Below are positions 41,663 through 41,764 of a DNA stretch of 41,764 nucleotides, one piece after another; positions within the stretch are counted from its first letter, which is position 1, and the number at the start of each line of letters is the position of its first letter. Origin of the DNA: an uncultured Christensenella sp. (GTDB lineage Bacteria > Bacillota > Clostridia > Christensenellales > Borkfalkiaceae); NCBI GenBank assembly GCA_910586345.1, contig CAJUHC010000009.1, forward strand, positions 1 to 41,764, read 5' to 3'. Under the pieces are notes generated by a model. That model was not told the DNA's origin. It saw nothing but the letters and a program-made list of their open reading frames with translations, and made no database searches. Made by a program: the position numbers and the translations under genes.

Positions 41663-41764
41663 CTTACACGCTCCTTTCCGCTGAAAAGCGATTTAAGCCA
41701 CGAGAAAAACATATTGAACAGTTTCCACATAAGCCCTACGAGTTTGAAGAACAGCGGACAGAGC
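41659..41764 (-). CDS. C-terminal end of an upstream gene (partial)
   Basis: The last 34 residues end FFKLVGLMWKLFNMFFSWLK and LFSGKERVR, an amphipathic basic helix. The stop overlaps the DUF4097 start by 4 bases. Such a partner is usually a HAAS/DUF1700 or similar protein, but too little is visible to name it. The start lies beyond the window. Confidence 0.6.
   Translation of the reverse strand, partial: LCPLFFKLVGLMWKLFNMFFSWLKSLFSGKERVR

Overview
This window looks like chromosome of an anaerobic, spore-lineage Clostridia (Firmicutes), probably an uncultured gut organism. The evidence is Gram-positive-style lipoproteins with BspA-type leucine-rich and Ig-like repeats, sporulation genes (sipL-like, spmA/spmB, spoIVFA/spoIVFB), Veg, and near-consensus sigma-A promoters almost all with 17-bp spacers. 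I did not assign a genus. Core genes have moderate GC. The stretches at 785-3604 and 34384-35189 are visibly more AT-rich and each carries an XRE repressor, so they look accessory.

Layout. 1-784: a 5S rRNA gene followed by two decayed 5S tails, each ending in the same 3' sequence and its own terminator, plus a strongly structured stretch. 785-3604: XRE repressor, divergent Ig/LRR lipoprotein and an orphan PD-(D/E)XK-like protein. 3712-10439: Bax-inhibitor-1 membrane protein, SGNH-like lipoprotein, rubrerythrin remnant, serpin lipoprotein, ARMT1/DUF89 phosphatase, unknown lipoprotein and a small protein. 10542-18814: DeoR regulator, cysE-cysS-short alaS, a flippase-like protein plus GT4 glycosyltransferase, then rplM-rpsI. 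18864-22583: small protein with an apparent ATT start, large anchored lipoprotein, zinc-ribbon protein with an acidic tail, veg. 22676-27135: sipL-like, ispE, a membrane protein and a cysteine desulfurase. 27199-31227: a candidate sRNA, spmA/spmB divergent from metG-tatD. 31259-34232: a yybP-ykoY-like (manganese) riboswitch with attenuator in front of an SPFH protein, then a DUF4874/DUF4832 lipoprotein. 34384-35189: XRE repressor with two paralogous Cys-rich proteins. 35320-41764: rsmA, an LRR lipoprotein interrupted by an amber codon, spoIVFA/spoIVFB, a zinc-dependent phospholipase C-like protein, an OGG-type glycosylase, a DUF4097 protein and the end of its upstream partner.

How the genes fit together. 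Cysteine supply and use cluster as cysE-cysS, with a cysteine desulfurase elsewhere. veg, sipL-like and ispE lie in an order familiar from Clostridia. spoIVFA/spoIVFB would form the pro-sigma-K processing pair. Several genes (ARMT1-like, ispE, metG, probably the lipoprotein at 9069) have a TATAAT box 6-9 nt before the ATG and no Shine-Dalgarno, implying leaderless mRNAs beside many genes with strong GGAGG sites.

The most unusual signal is the riboswitch at about 31303-31450. It has the conserved segments of the yybP-ykoY manganese aptamer and a terminator that competes with its P1 stem, but the gene behind it is an SPFH/prohibitin-like membrane protein rather than a metal exporter.
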